The notes below the pieces were generated by a model. That model worked only from the letters and a program-made list of their open reading frames with translations. It was not told the DNA's origin and searched no databases. Made by a program: the position numbers and the translations under genes. From assembly GCF_047461615.1 (NCBI RefSeq), contig NZ_JANSHI010000006.1:1-64000 (forward strand): a stretch of 64,000 bases of DNA, written 5' to 3'. Positions 42,377 to 51,542 of this stretch are shown here, piece after piece. The stretch's first letter is position 1. Every line of letters starts with the position of its first letter. The stretch comes from Thermostichus sp047461615 (GTDB taxonomy: Bacteria; Cyanobacteriota; Cyanobacteriia; Thermostichales; Thermostichaceae).

Positions 42377-43200
42377 GCCAGTTGGGCTGACAACCAGGCT
42401 TTGATGCGCTGGATCAGGAGGTAGTTGGGGGCAAGCAAGTTTTGGTAGAGAAGCTGTGCAAGAGCGTCGACAGGGCTAAACTCTTGCCCAACCAGGAAAG
42501 GATAGCTAAAGCCCAGAGGAGTTAGGTGATCCCCCTCTAGGCGCTGCCATTCGGTGTGCTCCCCGTACTTGCGAGAAAGCTGCTGATAGAGCAGTGGAAT
42601 ATCGTCAATATCATCCTGCTGAAACTCTACAAGCAGGTTGTTTCTCACCGGATACCGCTCCTCAATGAGGCGATTGGTCTCTGCCGGAGAGGGCTCAAAC
42701 TCCAACCACAGGTTTACCGGCGGTGACGAGGATCCCATCCACATCCGCCACAGATCGCTGAGTTGCTGTTGAGGCCACGCTTGCACCAACACCTGCAACA
42801 GCGGCAGCGCCCGCTCCAACCCGGCATTGCTGTAGGCCAAAAAAACATTGCCGCGCCGCTGGGATCCCAAAGAAGGGAGGGCTAGGCAGGAGAGGATCTG
42901 CAGCTTACCGCCAAGGCTGTGGCCCAAGCCAAAGAGGGGTAAGCCCATCAAGCCTTTGCTCTGCAGGCTTCTATGGAGAGATCGTGCTGCCTTGAAAGCT
43001 ATTTGGGCGTGATCGAGGTCGGTGGCGTAGGCAGTGGCTACAACGGCCATGCCCATGCGGGCCAATTCTTCCAACAGACGGCTGTAGAAAAACTGCGGCG
43101 CAGATCCCACAAACGCTCCGCCTAGAAAGTGGATTACGGCGCGGGGTTGGGGAGGCAGAAGAAACCAAGTCTCTCCATCCGTTTGCCAAGTCGGTTTCAT
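42373..43200 (-). CDS. DUF1350 family alpha/beta-hydrolase-like protein
   Basis: The 275-aa protein fits DUF1350, a family shared by cyanobacteria and plastids: AVIHFLGGAFVGSAPQFFYSRL at the start, then LFGLGHSLGGKLQILSC, which has the GxSxG nucleophile elbow of alpha/beta hydrolases, and LLVEFQQDDIDDI later. The catalytic acid and histidine cannot be fixed with certainty; EGDHLTPLGFSYP may supply the histidine. The substrate is unknown. Its stop overlaps that of the small convergent gene. Confidence 0.82.
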   Translation of the reverse strand: MKPTWQTDGETWFLLPPQPRAVIHFLGGAFVGSAPQFFYSRLLEELARMGMAVVATAYATDLDHAQIAFKAARSLHRSLQSKGLMGLPLFGLGHSLGGKLQILSCLALPSLGSQRRGNVFLAYSNAGLERALPLLQVLVQAWPQQQLSDLWRMWMGSSSPPVNLWLEFEPSPAETNRLIEERYPVRNNLLVEFQQDDIDDIPLLYQQLSRKYGEHTEWQRLEGDHLTPLGFSYPFLVGQEFSPVDALAQLLYQNLLAPNYLLIQRIKAWLSAQLA

Positions 43201-43480
43201 GGCGCAGCAACCTCACCTGCCATTTGACTGAGATTCCTCCCAACGGGATCCCCCTTCATCCTAATTGCCCCCTCTTTGCAAGGGGAAGGGCAAACTGGAC
43301 AAGCTTCCCTGAGAAAGCCTTGGCGAGGCCTTGTGAAAGTACCACTAGTAATTTCCCGGGGCAAAGTTAGCGCGAACGGCCCTGGACTTTGGCTAAAATA
43401 CGTGTGGTTATGCCAAGTATTTCTTGTATTCTGGGCTTGTGAGCTAATCGATGATGAAGCGCTATGCCCACGGGACGTAG
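43201..43480. other. Short intergenic region with no supported gene
   Basis: These 280 bases hold a TAAAAT hexamer (about 43394) before two tiny open frames of about ten codons, MPSISC... and MMKRYAHGT. Neither resembles the small photosystem or cytochrome b6f subunits that can hide in such gaps. I see nothing else. Confidence 0.3.
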
Positions 43481-44080
43481 CTAGAACAGCAGCGTGCAGA
43501 AGCTGGTCAACAGCAGTGTCAATGCCGTCAGAAGCAGGCTAAAGCTCCACAGCCACACCGCAGCAAGCAGTAGGATCCCGATGACCCAGATGAGCAGGGC
43601 ATTCCAGTAGGGTCGGTTAGGGGCTTTGGAGACGTTAATTCTTTGAAAGAAAGGCAGCAGGATAAATGCCACATCCAGCAATAGACGCGGCAGCCGCAGA
43701 TCCTGGGGTAGCGGCCGATCCCGCGCTGCCAGGTAGAGCAGCCCCCAGCTCAATAGAAGTGGGGTCAGCAGCAGATAGTTGGACTCGGCCAGCAGCGGCC
43801 GATCCACCACCAGGGGAAACAGAGGGCTGATCCCCCAGCCCAGATAGAGGTAAAAGTTGAAGTTCAGCAGTGGCCGCAGCAGGGGGGGTAGGTTGAGGCT
43901 CTGAATACTCCCCCGGGCTCCAACTCTCTTGCCCCCAGATCCGCCTTCTCGAGGGATCGGCTTTGCCCCAGCTCGCCAACCGCAGTAGTCACAGTAGGGA
44001 GACTTGTACCGGTAGGCTGGGATGGGCTTACCACAGGCCGGGCAGCGTTGGAGGGGACGAGGTTGGGAATTGGAGGCCAT
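43481..44080 (-). CDS. Zinc-ribbon membrane protein of unknown function
   Basis: The N-terminus has two CxxC pairs (RCPACGKPIPAYRYKSPYCDYCGWR split as CPAC and CDYC), a rubredoxin-like zinc ribbon facing the cytoplasm. From about residue 70 there are four hydrophobic segments, ending in a very leucine-rich helix at the C-terminus. ATG 44080 gives 199 aa and has GGAGG within a few bases; the in-frame TTG or GTG further upstream is not favoured. It follows the DUF212 gene by 39 bases. No function assigned. Confidence 0.7.
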   Translation of the reverse strand: MASNSQPRPLQRCPACGKPIPAYRYKSPYCDYCGWRAGAKPIPREGGSGGKRVGARGSIQSLNLPPLLRPLLNFNFYLYLGWGISPLFPLVVDRPLLAESNYLLLTPLLLSWGLLYLAARDRPLPQDLRLPRLLLDVAFILLPFFQRINVSKAPNRPYWNALLIWVIGILLLAAVWLWSFSLLLTALTLLLTSFCTLLF

Positions 44081-44119
44081 GGATATCCCTGATGCGGCTG
44101 CTCCAGGATGCCTCAAGCT

Positions 44120-44581
44120 TTAGCTAATGCCCAAAGCAAACGAGAGGGTAATACAGGCCGCCCCTAGGGCTGCCCCGGCGAGCACCTGGACGGGCGTATG
44201 GCCCAGCAGCTCTCGCAGGTAGGGCTCCTGGAAGCGATCGGCGCCTTTCTCTTCCAACCATTCGTCTAGGAGGCGGTTCAACACCTGCGCCTGCTTGCCA
44301 GCAGCCTGGCGGATCCCGGCAGCGTCATACATCACCACCAGGGCAAAGACCACCGTTGCTGCAAACAGGAGGCTATCCCAACCTTCCTCTAACCCCACGC
44401 CCACGGCCAAAGCAGTCACCAGGGCCGCATGGGAGCTGGGCATCCCCCCCATCTCCAGCAAGACCCGCAGGTTGAGCTTTCCCGAGCGCACATAGGCCAG
44501 GATGAGCTTGATGGCCTGGGCTAACCCGCTGGCCAGCAGGGCAACCCAGAGAACGTGGTTAGCCATCAACTGTTGCAGCAT
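44120..44581 (-). CDS. Divergent PAP2 family protein (DUF212)
   Basis: This 153-aa membrane protein belongs to the acid-phosphatase/vanadium-haloperoxidase-related DUF212 family common in cyanobacteria and plants. Typical stretches are AQAIKLILAYVRSGKLNLRVLLEMGGMPSSHAALVTALAV with the PSSHA core (written here as two parts of one region), YDAAGIRQAAGKQAQVLN, and LGHTPVQVLAGAALG with GHTPxxV. Three or four membrane helices are predicted. The physiological substrate is unknown. It lies 48 bases after crtE on the same strand. Confidence 0.88.
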   Translation of the reverse strand: MLQQLMANHVLWVALLASGLAQAIKLILAYVRSGKLNLRVLLEMGGMPSSHAALVTALAVGVGLEEGWDSLLFAATVVFALVVMYDAAGIRQAAGKQAQVLNRLLDEWLEEKGADRFQEPYLRELLGHTPVQVLAGAALGAACITLSFALGIS

Positions 44582-44629
44582 AGGGCTCTCCGGCAGAGGA
44601 AGGGGAGCAAGGCCTCCAAGGGGGGCAGG

Positions 44630-45523
44630 TTAATGCTGGCGGCGGGCGATGAAATCTGCCAGGGCCAACAGGGGCTCAGCCTGGGATCCATAGGGGCGCA
44701 GCGCCTGCTTAGCCGATTGGATCAGCTCTTCGGCCTTCTGCCGAGAGGCCTCTAGACCCAGCAGGCTGGGGTATGTGGCTTTGGCAACCACTTGATCTTT
44801 GCCTGCTGTTTTGCCTAACTGTTCGCTAGTGGCAGTGACATCCAAAATATCGTCGACAATCTGGAAGGCTAGGCCAATATCCCGGGCATAGTGGCTCAAC
44901 CGCCCCAGCAGCTCCTCATCGGCCCCGGCCAGGATCGCTCCTGAGACCACTGAGGCCTCTAGCAGGGCGCCGGTTTTGTGGCGGTGGATGTACTCCAGGG
45001 TTTCCAGGGAAATGGCCTTGCCCTCCGACTCCAGATCCACCACCTGGCCTCCCACCAAGCCAGTTGCCGCAGCCGCATGGCCAATGCGGGCAATCACCTC
45101 CAGGATCCGCTGCGGCGGCACCCCCCGCGTTTGGCTAGCGATATGCTCAAAAGCGTAGGCCAGCAGGGCATCGCCTGCCAAAATGGCGATATCCTCACCA
45201 AACACCTTATGATTGGTGGGCTTGCCGCGGCGAAAATCGTCGTTGTCCATGGCCGGCAGATCGTCGTGGATCAACGACATGGTGTGGATCATCTCCAGCG
45301 CACAGGCCGTAGGCATGGCCTGCTCCACCGAGCCGCCGGCCAACTCACAGGCTGCTAGACAGAGGATGGGCCTGAGGCGCTTCCCCCCTGCCAGGAGGCT
45401 ATAGCGCATTGCCTCATAGAGGCGTTCTGGATAAGCAGGCCTAACCGCGGCAGAGAGGGCTTCCTCCACCTGTTGCTGCCGCTGGCTTAGGTAGGTTTCT
45501 AGGTCGAAAGTTTGGGCAACCAA
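44630..45523 (-). CDS. crtE: Geranylgeranyl diphosphate synthase
   Basis: CrtE elongates farnesyl or shorter prenyl diphosphates to C20 for carotenoids, the phytyl chain of chlorophyll, and quinones. The two aspartate-rich motifs are visible: DDLPAMD at residues 87-93 and DDILD near residue 218. GGKRLRPILC binds isopentenyl diphosphate, and GLVGGQVVDLESEG is typical of the cyanobacterial enzyme. Length is 297 aa. The first gene of a minus-strand trio with the DUF212 and zinc-ribbon genes. Confidence 0.95.
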   Translation of the reverse strand: MVAQTFDLETYLSQRQQQVEEALSAAVRPAYPERLYEAMRYSLLAGGKRLRPILCLAACELAGGSVEQAMPTACALEMIHTMSLIHDDLPAMDNDDFRRGKPTNHKVFGEDIAILAGDALLAYAFEHIASQTRGVPPQRILEVIARIGHAAAATGLVGGQVVDLESEGKAISLETLEYIHRHKTGALLEASVVSGAILAGADEELLGRLSHYARDIGLAFQIVDDILDVTATSEQLGKTAGKDQVVAKATYPSLLGLEASRQKAEELIQSAKQALRPYGSQAEPLLALADFIARRQH

Positions 45524-45752
45524 GCTGGTTTTCCTCTCAACTCAGCCCCAGAGGATCCCTGGCGGGCAGCTCTACAACAAGGCCCACAGGCTGACATTAT
45601 CGCATGTTCGCCCGAGCTCCGGATCCCTCCTGCCAAGGCTTGCTTTGGCTTATGGCAAGAATTGAAGTACTGGGATCTTTGGAGTGCAAGCTTGCGCCGT
45701 TTGTCATCTCGATGTCAGGATGCACTAAGGGTCTTCACTGGCTGAGTTTTTC

Positions 45753-46853
45753 ATGTCCCACTCACCTGCCTACCTCAGCGCTTCTCCTCCTCCCGATGGC
45801 GATGGCAACCGCCTGCTACGGGCAGCCCGCGGGGAAGTGGTGGATCGCCCCCCAGTTTGGATGATGCGCCAGGCGGGCCGCTACATGGCGGCCTACCGCG
45901 AGTTGCAGAGCAAGTACACCTTCAAGCAGCGCTGCGAGATCCCGGAGCTAGCCATCGAGATCTCTTTGCAACCCTTTCGCGCCTTTGCCCCCGACGCCGT
46001 GATCCTGTTCAGCGACATCCTCACTCCTCTCGAGGGCATGGGCATTACCTTTGAGCTGGTGGAGAACCAGGGGCCGATTATCGACCCGCCAATTCGCTCC
46101 CAAGCCCAGATTGAGCAAATCCGACTGTTAGAGCCAGAAGAAAGCTTGCCCTTCATCAAAACCATTCTTACGACCTTGCGCCGTGAGGTGGAAGGGAAGG
46201 CGACCCTGCTGGGCTTTGTTGGCTCACCTTGGACTTTGGCCTGTTACGCTGTCGAGGGGCGCAGCTCCAAAGACTATGCCTACATCAAGAGTTTGGCTTT
46301 CACCCAGCCGCAGCTCTTGCACCAGCTGCTGGGCAAGCTGGCCGATAGCATTGCCCGCTACGTGATCTACCAAATTGAGAGCGGTGCCCAAGCGGTGCAG
46401 TTGTTTGATACGTGGGCTGGCCAGCTCAGCCCCAGCGATTACGAGACCTGGGCTTTGCCCTACCAAAAGCAGATTGTGGATCAGGTCAAGGCTCGGTATC
46501 CCCAAGTGCCGCTGATCCTCTACATCAACGGCAGCGCCGGCTTGCTAGAGCGGGTGGGTAAAGCTGGTATCGACGTGTTCAGCCTTGACTGGATGAGTGA
46601 CATGGCAGAAGCCAGGGCCCGTCTGGGATCCCTGCCTGTCCAGGGCAACCTCGATCCAATGGTCTTGCTGGGATCGCGGGAGTTGATCCGCCAGCGCACC
46701 CTGGAGGTGATTCAGAAGGCGGGCTCGCGGGGGCACATTATGAACCTGGGGCATGGGGTTCACCCTGCCACCCCTGAGACCAATGTCCACTACTTCTTCG
46801 AGACGGTGCGCCAGTCGCCAGAACTCCTGAGGGCCGCTTCCCCAGCTTCCTGA
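45753..46853 (+). CDS. hemE: Uroporphyrinogen decarboxylase
   Basis: HemE removes four carboxyl groups from uroporphyrinogen III to give coproporphyrinogen III, feeding heme and chlorophyll. The signature PPVWMMRQAGRYMAAYRE holds the substrate-binding arginines; FSDILTPLEGMGI, GFVGSPWTLACY and VQLFDTWAG are also conserved, as is the final LGHGVHPATPETNV. Length is 366 aa. ATG 45753 is the only start that fits. It converges with a conserved unknown gene. Confidence 0.96.
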   Translation: MSHSPAYLSASPPPDGDGNRLLRAARGEVVDRPPVWMMRQAGRYMAAYRELQSKYTFKQRCEIPELAIEISLQPFRAFAPDAVILFSDILTPLEGMGITFELVENQGPIIDPPIRSQAQIEQIRLLEPEESLPFIKTILTTLRREVEGKATLLGFVGSPWTLACYAVEGRSSKDYAYIKSLAFTQPQLLHQLLGKLADSIARYVIYQIESGAQAVQLFDTWAGQLSPSDYETWALPYQKQIVDQVKARYPQVPLILYINGSAGLLERVGKAGIDVFSLDWMSDMAEARARLGSLPVQGNLDPMVLLGSRELIRQRTLEVIQKAGSRGHIMNLGHGVHPATPETNVHYFFETVRQSPELLRAASPAS

Positions 46854-46923
46854 CTGAAGCCCAGCAGGCTCCGGTGCCCTTTTCTCTCCAGCCTGCCGAA
46901 ACGCTGCGCGAGGGTCCTCACTC

Positions 46924-47394
46924 TCAATCAGGCTCGAAAGAGCCGTCCTCTTCTTCTAGGCTCCAGCTTGCTGCCAAGGCGTCCGCCATTGCCGCCCGCA
47001 GCGCGCGAGTATCTGCCCACAGTTGCGCGGGATCCGACAGCGGATCCGACAGGGGAACCAAACGCAAGATGCGGTGCTCCTGCACCAGATCGATCACCAC
47101 GCTAGGCCGTTCCGTGCCCACCTCTGCCACCTCAGCGGGGGAGGGATCCCGCAAGCAGGCGTAGTCGAAGCTGTTTAGGTTTAGGTAGAGGCTGCGATTG
47201 GCCACCAAGGTGGCCGCCGTTGCATCCTGAAATACCTCCATCACATAGCCCTCCCCCTGCCTTTGCACCTGACCTTCGACGATATCGAAGTAGCGAACCC
47301 GCCCCAAATCCGCCAAAAGACGGTAAATATCCCGCTTGTTAACCAAAATTCCGCTGTCGACAATGCAGGGAGCACAAGGACGACTCTCGGTCAT
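46924..47394 (-). CDS. Conserved protein of unknown function
   Basis: The 156-aa product starts MTESRPCAPCIVDSGILVNKRDIYRLL (ATG 47394). It has a CxxC pair near the N-terminus, a beta-rich middle (VRYFDIVEGQVQRQGEGYVMEVFQD ... SLYLNLNSFDYACL) and a helical, acidic end. I cannot name the family; the pattern looks conserved rather than random. A 12-base near-tandem repeat at 47029-47053 encodes PLSDPLSDP. It converges with hemE. Confidence 0.6.
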   Translation of the reverse strand: MTESRPCAPCIVDSGILVNKRDIYRLLADLGRVRYFDIVEGQVQRQGEGYVMEVFQDATAATLVANRSLYLNLNSFDYACLRDPSPAEVAEVGTERPSVVIDLVQEHRILRLVPLSDPLSDPAQLWADTRALRAAMADALAASWSLEEEDGSFEPD

Positions 47395-47914
47395 AGGGCA
47401 GCTAGTCTTGAGGCACAAAGTAGGTGGGTCGGGAAGTTGTGTTGAATCCTCAATTAGGGCAAAGAAAATCCAAAGACTTTGCGAAACTCAAGCTACCACA
47501 GGATGACTTCTCCCTTTCTTTGCCAAGGGCTGCAGGCTCCTTAAAGATCCCGCTCTAGCCTCCCTTGAATGTATCACAGCTTTTCCAAAAGGGACATGGG
47601 TCTTCGCTTTCAAGATGTCTCCACGATATAAGGTCAAGCAAACTGGTTGAGCATCTGCCGTCTTTGATCTACATATTGTGGAAAAGTAAGCAGCCAAGGA
47701 GTTTGAGACACTAGATGTTGTAGGCAACAGCAAGAACAGCCCATCTCTGCCCCAGTCTCTGTCGTCGATGAGGAAGATAGACTGCGCAACCTTTTGCCTG
47801 CCCAAGCCAGAGGCGCAAGGGAGAGTGGCGGCTAGAAGAGTTCGGCTTAAAACCTCCGAAAAGCCTTATCCGGTTTAAAGTGAGGATTGACCTGACAAGA
47901 GTGAGGCTTGGCCG
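47395..47914. other. Non-coding region before the thiamine-diphosphate enzyme
   Basis: About 520 bases, AT-richer than the genes around it. Open frames on the minus strand (47488-47805, and one from 48334 running antisense into the next gene) show no family likeness and no ribosome site. I see no tRNA, strong terminator or riboswitch. Confidence 0.4.
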
Positions 47915-50107
47915 ATGACAACTGCCCCAATTCCCGCCTTCTGCCAAGGGATCCGCTACTTTGGCGATCCCTGGCCGGAATTCGACCGCCTGGGCCAGGA
48001 ACCTGCAGTGGATGCTGCCACAGGCAAGCTGCGGGATCCCGGCAGCCGTATGGCCGCCTACCAGACCTTGCTCTATGCCGATGCGCTGCGCTACCTCACC
48101 CTGCAGATGACCGCCAGCAAAGCCTCGGGCCACCCGGGCGGATTTGCCAGCCAAGCGGAAGCCTATGCCGCTTTGGTGTACCTGGGCCAAAAGAACATCC
48201 CTACCGAGGTGGGCCACCACGCGCCCGGCTTCTATGCCGCCATGTTCTTGGATGGATCGCTGGCGGAGATGGGCATCCACACTGTCTCCGACTTGCAGGC
48301 TCGCTTTCGGGAACGGGAAGGGCTGCTGGGTCACCTCTCTGGCTACATCCCCGGCCTGCTAGCGCCAGCAGGGCCCCTTGGGCAGGGGCAGCATTTTGCC
48401 ATGGCCGCCGCCTTGCTCTACCCGGATCGGCTCTTCCCCGTCACCATCGGCGATGGGGGCTTGGGGGAGCCCTACGTGATGAGCTCCATGATCCACTTTC
48501 ACACCGCCTTCCCGCAGCGCACCAACTTCCTGCCGGTGCTGGTCTGGAACGGCTATAGCCAAGAGCACCACAGCATGATCTCGACCTTCACCAACGCTCA
48601 GATGGTCGAGTACTGGCGGGGCAATGGCTTTGAGGAAGTGGTGCTAGTCGACGCCAAAGACTTCGACGATGCCCAGCAGCCCGGTCCCTATGTGGATAGC
48701 ACCCAATTTTCTCTGGAAGCCCGTCTGGCCTTTGCCCAGAGGGTACTGACCGAGATGGAGCGGGCCATCCAGTCAGCGCTGAGCGGACATCTGACGGTTT
48801 TCATCCTCAAACAACTCAAAGGAGCAGGCGTGCACGCCAAGGGATCCAAATCCCACAACCTCTATGCCCACCACACCTTGGATCACCCCGACATCGTGGC
48901 CGCTCTGCAGGCACGGGCCCTCCACCCAGCCGCTTGGGCTTTGGTGCGCCAAAACTGCGAGCGGGCAGCCGGTGGACCAGCCGCCAAGGTAGTTGTCACG
49001 GAGTCCGTCCGGCCCTTGCCGCCTTTGGGATCCCTGAACTTAACCGAGTTCCCCCTCGGCGATAAGCAAGTCTCGACTACTGCCATCGGCGCCTTGGTGG
49101 TGCAGGTGGGGCAGAAAGACCCTGACTTTCTGGTGGCCAATGCCGATGGCAACGAGGCCTCTGGTCTTGCCAATGTCAACCAGGACCTCAAAGTCATCCA
49201 CCCCACGGTGGATCCTCTCTACAACCAACAGCCCCAAGGGCAGGTCTACGAACCCCTGAGCGAAGATGCCTGCGCTGGCTTGACAGGGGGCCTGGCGCTC
49301 TTTGGCGGGCGCTCCCTCTGGTGCTCCTACGAAGCCTTTGCCGTCAACGGCTTGCCCATCTGGCAGACGGTAACCCAGGCAATGGCGGAGCTGCGCCGCC
49401 CCACTCCTTCCGCTATTGCTCTCTTCACGGCTGGAGCGTTGGAGCAGGGACGCAACGGCTGGACCCACCAGCGGCCGGAAATTGAGGCCTACCTAGCGGC
49501 CATGATGCGCAACGGCAACATTTTCCCCCTCTTTCCCCCCGACGCCAACTGCGCCCAAGCTGCCTACGAGTGGGCCTTATCGACCTTCAACAAAGGGATC
49601 CCGATCTTTGCCAGCAAAACCCCCCTGCCCATCCGCACCACCCTAGAACAAGCCCGCCAGGCAGTGGAGCAGGGTTGCACTGTGCTGCAGGAACTGCCTG
49701 GCTCCCGCACCGTGGTCTTTGCCGTGGTGGGAGATATGATCCTCCTGCCCGTCTTTGCCGCCGCTGAACAGCTCAAGGCCCAGGGGATCGGCAGCAAAAT
49801 TGTCTCTGTGGTCAACCCCCGCCGCCTCTATCGCCCCGTCGACGTGGCCTGGTCCACCTGTGCCCAAGCTGATGGGGAGTTCATGTCTGACCAGGAGTTT
49901 GCTGCCTGGTTTGCTGGCGAGGCCCTCATTGGCGTAACCGGCGGATCCAGCCTGATGTTGGAGCCCCTATTGCTGCGCTACACTGGCCCGCGCGACATCT
50001 TTGCCTGGAAACGCGGCGAAACCACCGCCACCCCTACGGAACTCATGGACTACAACGGCCTGACAGCCCAGGCGCTGGCAGAGAGGGCAAAGCAACTGCT
50101 ATGCTGA
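47915..50107 (+). CDS. Thiamine-diphosphate enzyme, transketolase/phosphoketolase superfamily
   Basis: The 730-aa protein has the N-terminal pyrophosphate domain of transketolases (SGHPGGFASQAEAY at 71-84, GDGGLGE from 179 and NGY at 212 as the ThDP motif). Its middle and C-terminal parts resemble phosphoketolases (NGWTHQRPEIEAYL, FPPDANCAQAAYEWAL, IFASKTPLPIRT). It is shorter than standard phosphoketolase (about 800 aa) and lacks that enzyme's opening motifs. Databases name similar proteins phosphoketolase-like or xylulose-5-phosphate 3-epimerase; I cannot confirm either. It stands alone, just before the nuclease-ParA island. Confidence 0.75.
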   Translation: MTTAPIPAFCQGIRYFGDPWPEFDRLGQEPAVDAATGKLRDPGSRMAAYQTLLYADALRYLTLQMTASKASGHPGGFASQAEAYAALVYLGQKNIPTEVGHHAPGFYAAMFLDGSLAEMGIHTVSDLQARFREREGLLGHLSGYIPGLLAPAGPLGQGQHFAMAAALLYPDRLFPVTIGDGGLGEPYVMSSMIHFHTAFPQRTNFLPVLVWNGYSQEHHSMISTFTNAQMVEYWRGNGFEEVVLVDAKDFDDAQQPGPYVDSTQFSLEARLAFAQRVLTEMERAIQSALSGHLTVFILKQLKGAGVHAKGSKSHNLYAHHTLDHPDIVAALQARALHPAAWALVRQNCERAAGGPAAKVVVTESVRPLPPLGSLNLTEFPLGDKQVSTTAIGALVVQVGQKDPDFLVANADGNEASGLANVNQDLKVIHPTVDPLYNQQPQGQVYEPLSEDACAGLTGGLALFGGRSLWCSYEAFAVNGLPIWQTVTQAMAELRRPTPSAIALFTAGALEQGRNGWTHQRPEIEAYLAAMMRNGNIFPLFPPDANCAQAAYEWALSTFNKGIPIFASKTPLPIRTTLEQARQAVEQGCTVLQELPGSRTVVFAVVGDMILLPVFAAAEQLKAQGIGSKIVSVVNPRRLYRPVDVAWSTCAQADGEFMSDQEFAAWFAGEALIGVTGGSSLMLEPLLLRYTGPRDIFAWKRGETTATPTELMDYNGLTAQALAERAKQLLC

Positions 50108-50153
50108 GGGCAAGCTTTTAGCTTGGTCAGCATTGTCCACCTTATTTTTTCCT

Positions 50154-51542
50154 ATGACTGAGGCTAGCTATCTCCGAGAGAAGCTTGAGAGGATGTCTCC
50201 CACCGAGAGGGTAGAGCGAGTTGTTGTCCAACACTTTGCTTTTCCTCTCCTGCAGGCGCTTGGCTTTGACGAGTCGGAAATTAGATATGAATTCGAGACA
50301 GGTTGCGGCCAGGTCGATCTCGCAGCAAGAAAGAACGGAGATCCTGAAGATACTTTCCTTAGATCCCCGAAGAATCCCTACTTGCTTTTGGAGGCAAAAT
50401 CTAGAGCAGTTAATCTCAGAGAAGGATCTTACTATAGAGATGCAGTTTGTCAGATAGAAAGTTACTTGCTTGCCAAGAACTGCAAATCTGCAAAATGGGG
50501 AATTATCACCAATGCAAATAACATCCAGCTTTGGAGGAAGCATGGAAAAGTCGTTCACCCTGCTACAGCAAACCTTGATATTAGCTCAGATAACATTGAG
50601 AGCATAGTGCGTAACTTGCGAGACAAGATAGAAAACTATGAGCGCGCTCTGACTGTATGCGTGTATAACAATAAAGGGGGCGTAGGCAAAACAACGACGG
50701 TCATTAACCTTGCGGCAGCACTAGCAACCAAGGGAAAAAAGGTCTTAGTTGTTGACTTTGATTCTCAGGGTGATCTGACAGGAAGTTTGGGAGTCACTCC
50801 TGGAAAAATTACACTGACGCAATGTTTAAAGGATCCCAAAATAGACGTCCATGCCATTGTCCAAACATATAGACTCGAGGGTAAACGGATTATATTTTCC
50901 ATCTTCGAAATCTTTGACAGACTCAAAGGCAAGCAGAGTACCCTTCCCATCTTCGACATTATCCCAAGAGACCCTGAACTAGAGACGTTGACTGATAGCC
51001 GGGCAGTAGCATATATCCCAAAGGGAACTCGGCGCCTTCGCGATCTCATTGCCCCTCTTCGCAATGAGTATGATTACATCCTAATCGACTGCCCAACTCA
51101 ATGGCTTTACTTTAGCCAGAGTGGTGTTTTTGCTGCCGATGTTATTTTGATACCTACCCGCCCCGACGATCTGTCTTCCCTGAATAATGCTGCTAGAGTA
51201 ATCACCCAGTTTATTCCAGAAACTGCTAGGTCACGACAGGATGGTGGCCCCAGGACTTTGCCTATCTTTTTCAATGGCGTCACCTCCTCAGGAAGCGAAA
51301 ACACTATTAAACGAGCACATGATGAGATAGACGAAATTGTCAGCCAAGAGAGAAGCATGAACCTACTTCCATATTTCCGGCCAAAACCTAAGAAAGGTAA
51401 TGAGGACAAATACATTTTCAGAATACCTGAATATGCAGTGATAAAAACTGCAGCCTTTGAAGGAGTCCCTGCCGTCTTTAAGCGCAGGAAAGTTTTAGAA
51501 TACTACCAGAGTCTTGCCCGTGAGTACTTTATCGATGAGTGA
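50154..51542 (+). CDS. PD-(D/E)XK nuclease-like (HSDR_N type) domain fused to a ParA-type ATPase
   Basis: Two domains are joined in 462 aa. Residues 1-145 resemble the N-terminal nuclease domain of type I restriction HsdR proteins: GFDESEIRYEFETGCGQVDLAAR with D55, LLLEAKS giving E80-x-K82, AVCQIESYL with Q100, and GIITNANNIQLWR. Residues 165-455 form a ParA/MinD ATPase: deviant Walker A KGGVGKTTT at 174-182, VVDFDSQGDLTGSLG, and ILIDCPTQW as Walker B. ATG 50154 is preferred; TTG 50133 is in frame. Codons are AT-richer than around it. Its last codons overlap the next gene's start by eight bases. Function unknown. Confidence 0.8.
   Translation: MTEASYLREKLERMSPTERVERVVVQHFAFPLLQALGFDESEIRYEFETGCGQVDLAARKNGDPEDTFLRSPKNPYLLLEAKSRAVNLREGSYYRDAVCQIESYLLAKNCKSAKWGIITNANNIQLWRKHGKVVHPATANLDISSDNIESIVRNLRDKIENYERALTVCVYNNKGGVGKTTTVINLAAALATKGKKVLVVDFDSQGDLTGSLGVTPGKITLTQCLKDPKIDVHAIVQTYRLEGKRIIFSIFEIFDRLKGKQSTLPIFDIIPRDPELETLTDSRAVAYIPKGTRRLRDLIAPLRNEYDYILIDCPTQWLYFSQSGVFAADVILIPTRPDDLSSLNNAARVITQFIPETARSRQDGGPRTLPIFFNGVTSSGSENTIKRAHDEIDEIVSQERSMNLLPYFRPKPKKGNEDKYIFRIPEYAVIKTAAFEGVPAVFKRRKVLEYYQSLAREYFIDE

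Noticed and set aside
43391..43470. Tiny open frames as petN-like or psb small subunits
   Set aside because: The peptides are about ten residues and have no membrane helix.
47029..47053. Near-tandem GGATCCGACAG repeat
   Set aside because: Two copies only, inside a coding frame, explained by a short PLSD duplication and the common GGATCC core.
47488..47805. Minus-strand open frame of 105 codons in the gap
   Set aside because: Composition and sequence look random; no start signal or recognisable motif.
47711..48334. Long minus-strand open frame (207 codons) across the start of the thiamine-diphosphate enzyme
   Set aside because: It is antisense to a well-supported gene, has no family likeness and no ribosome site.
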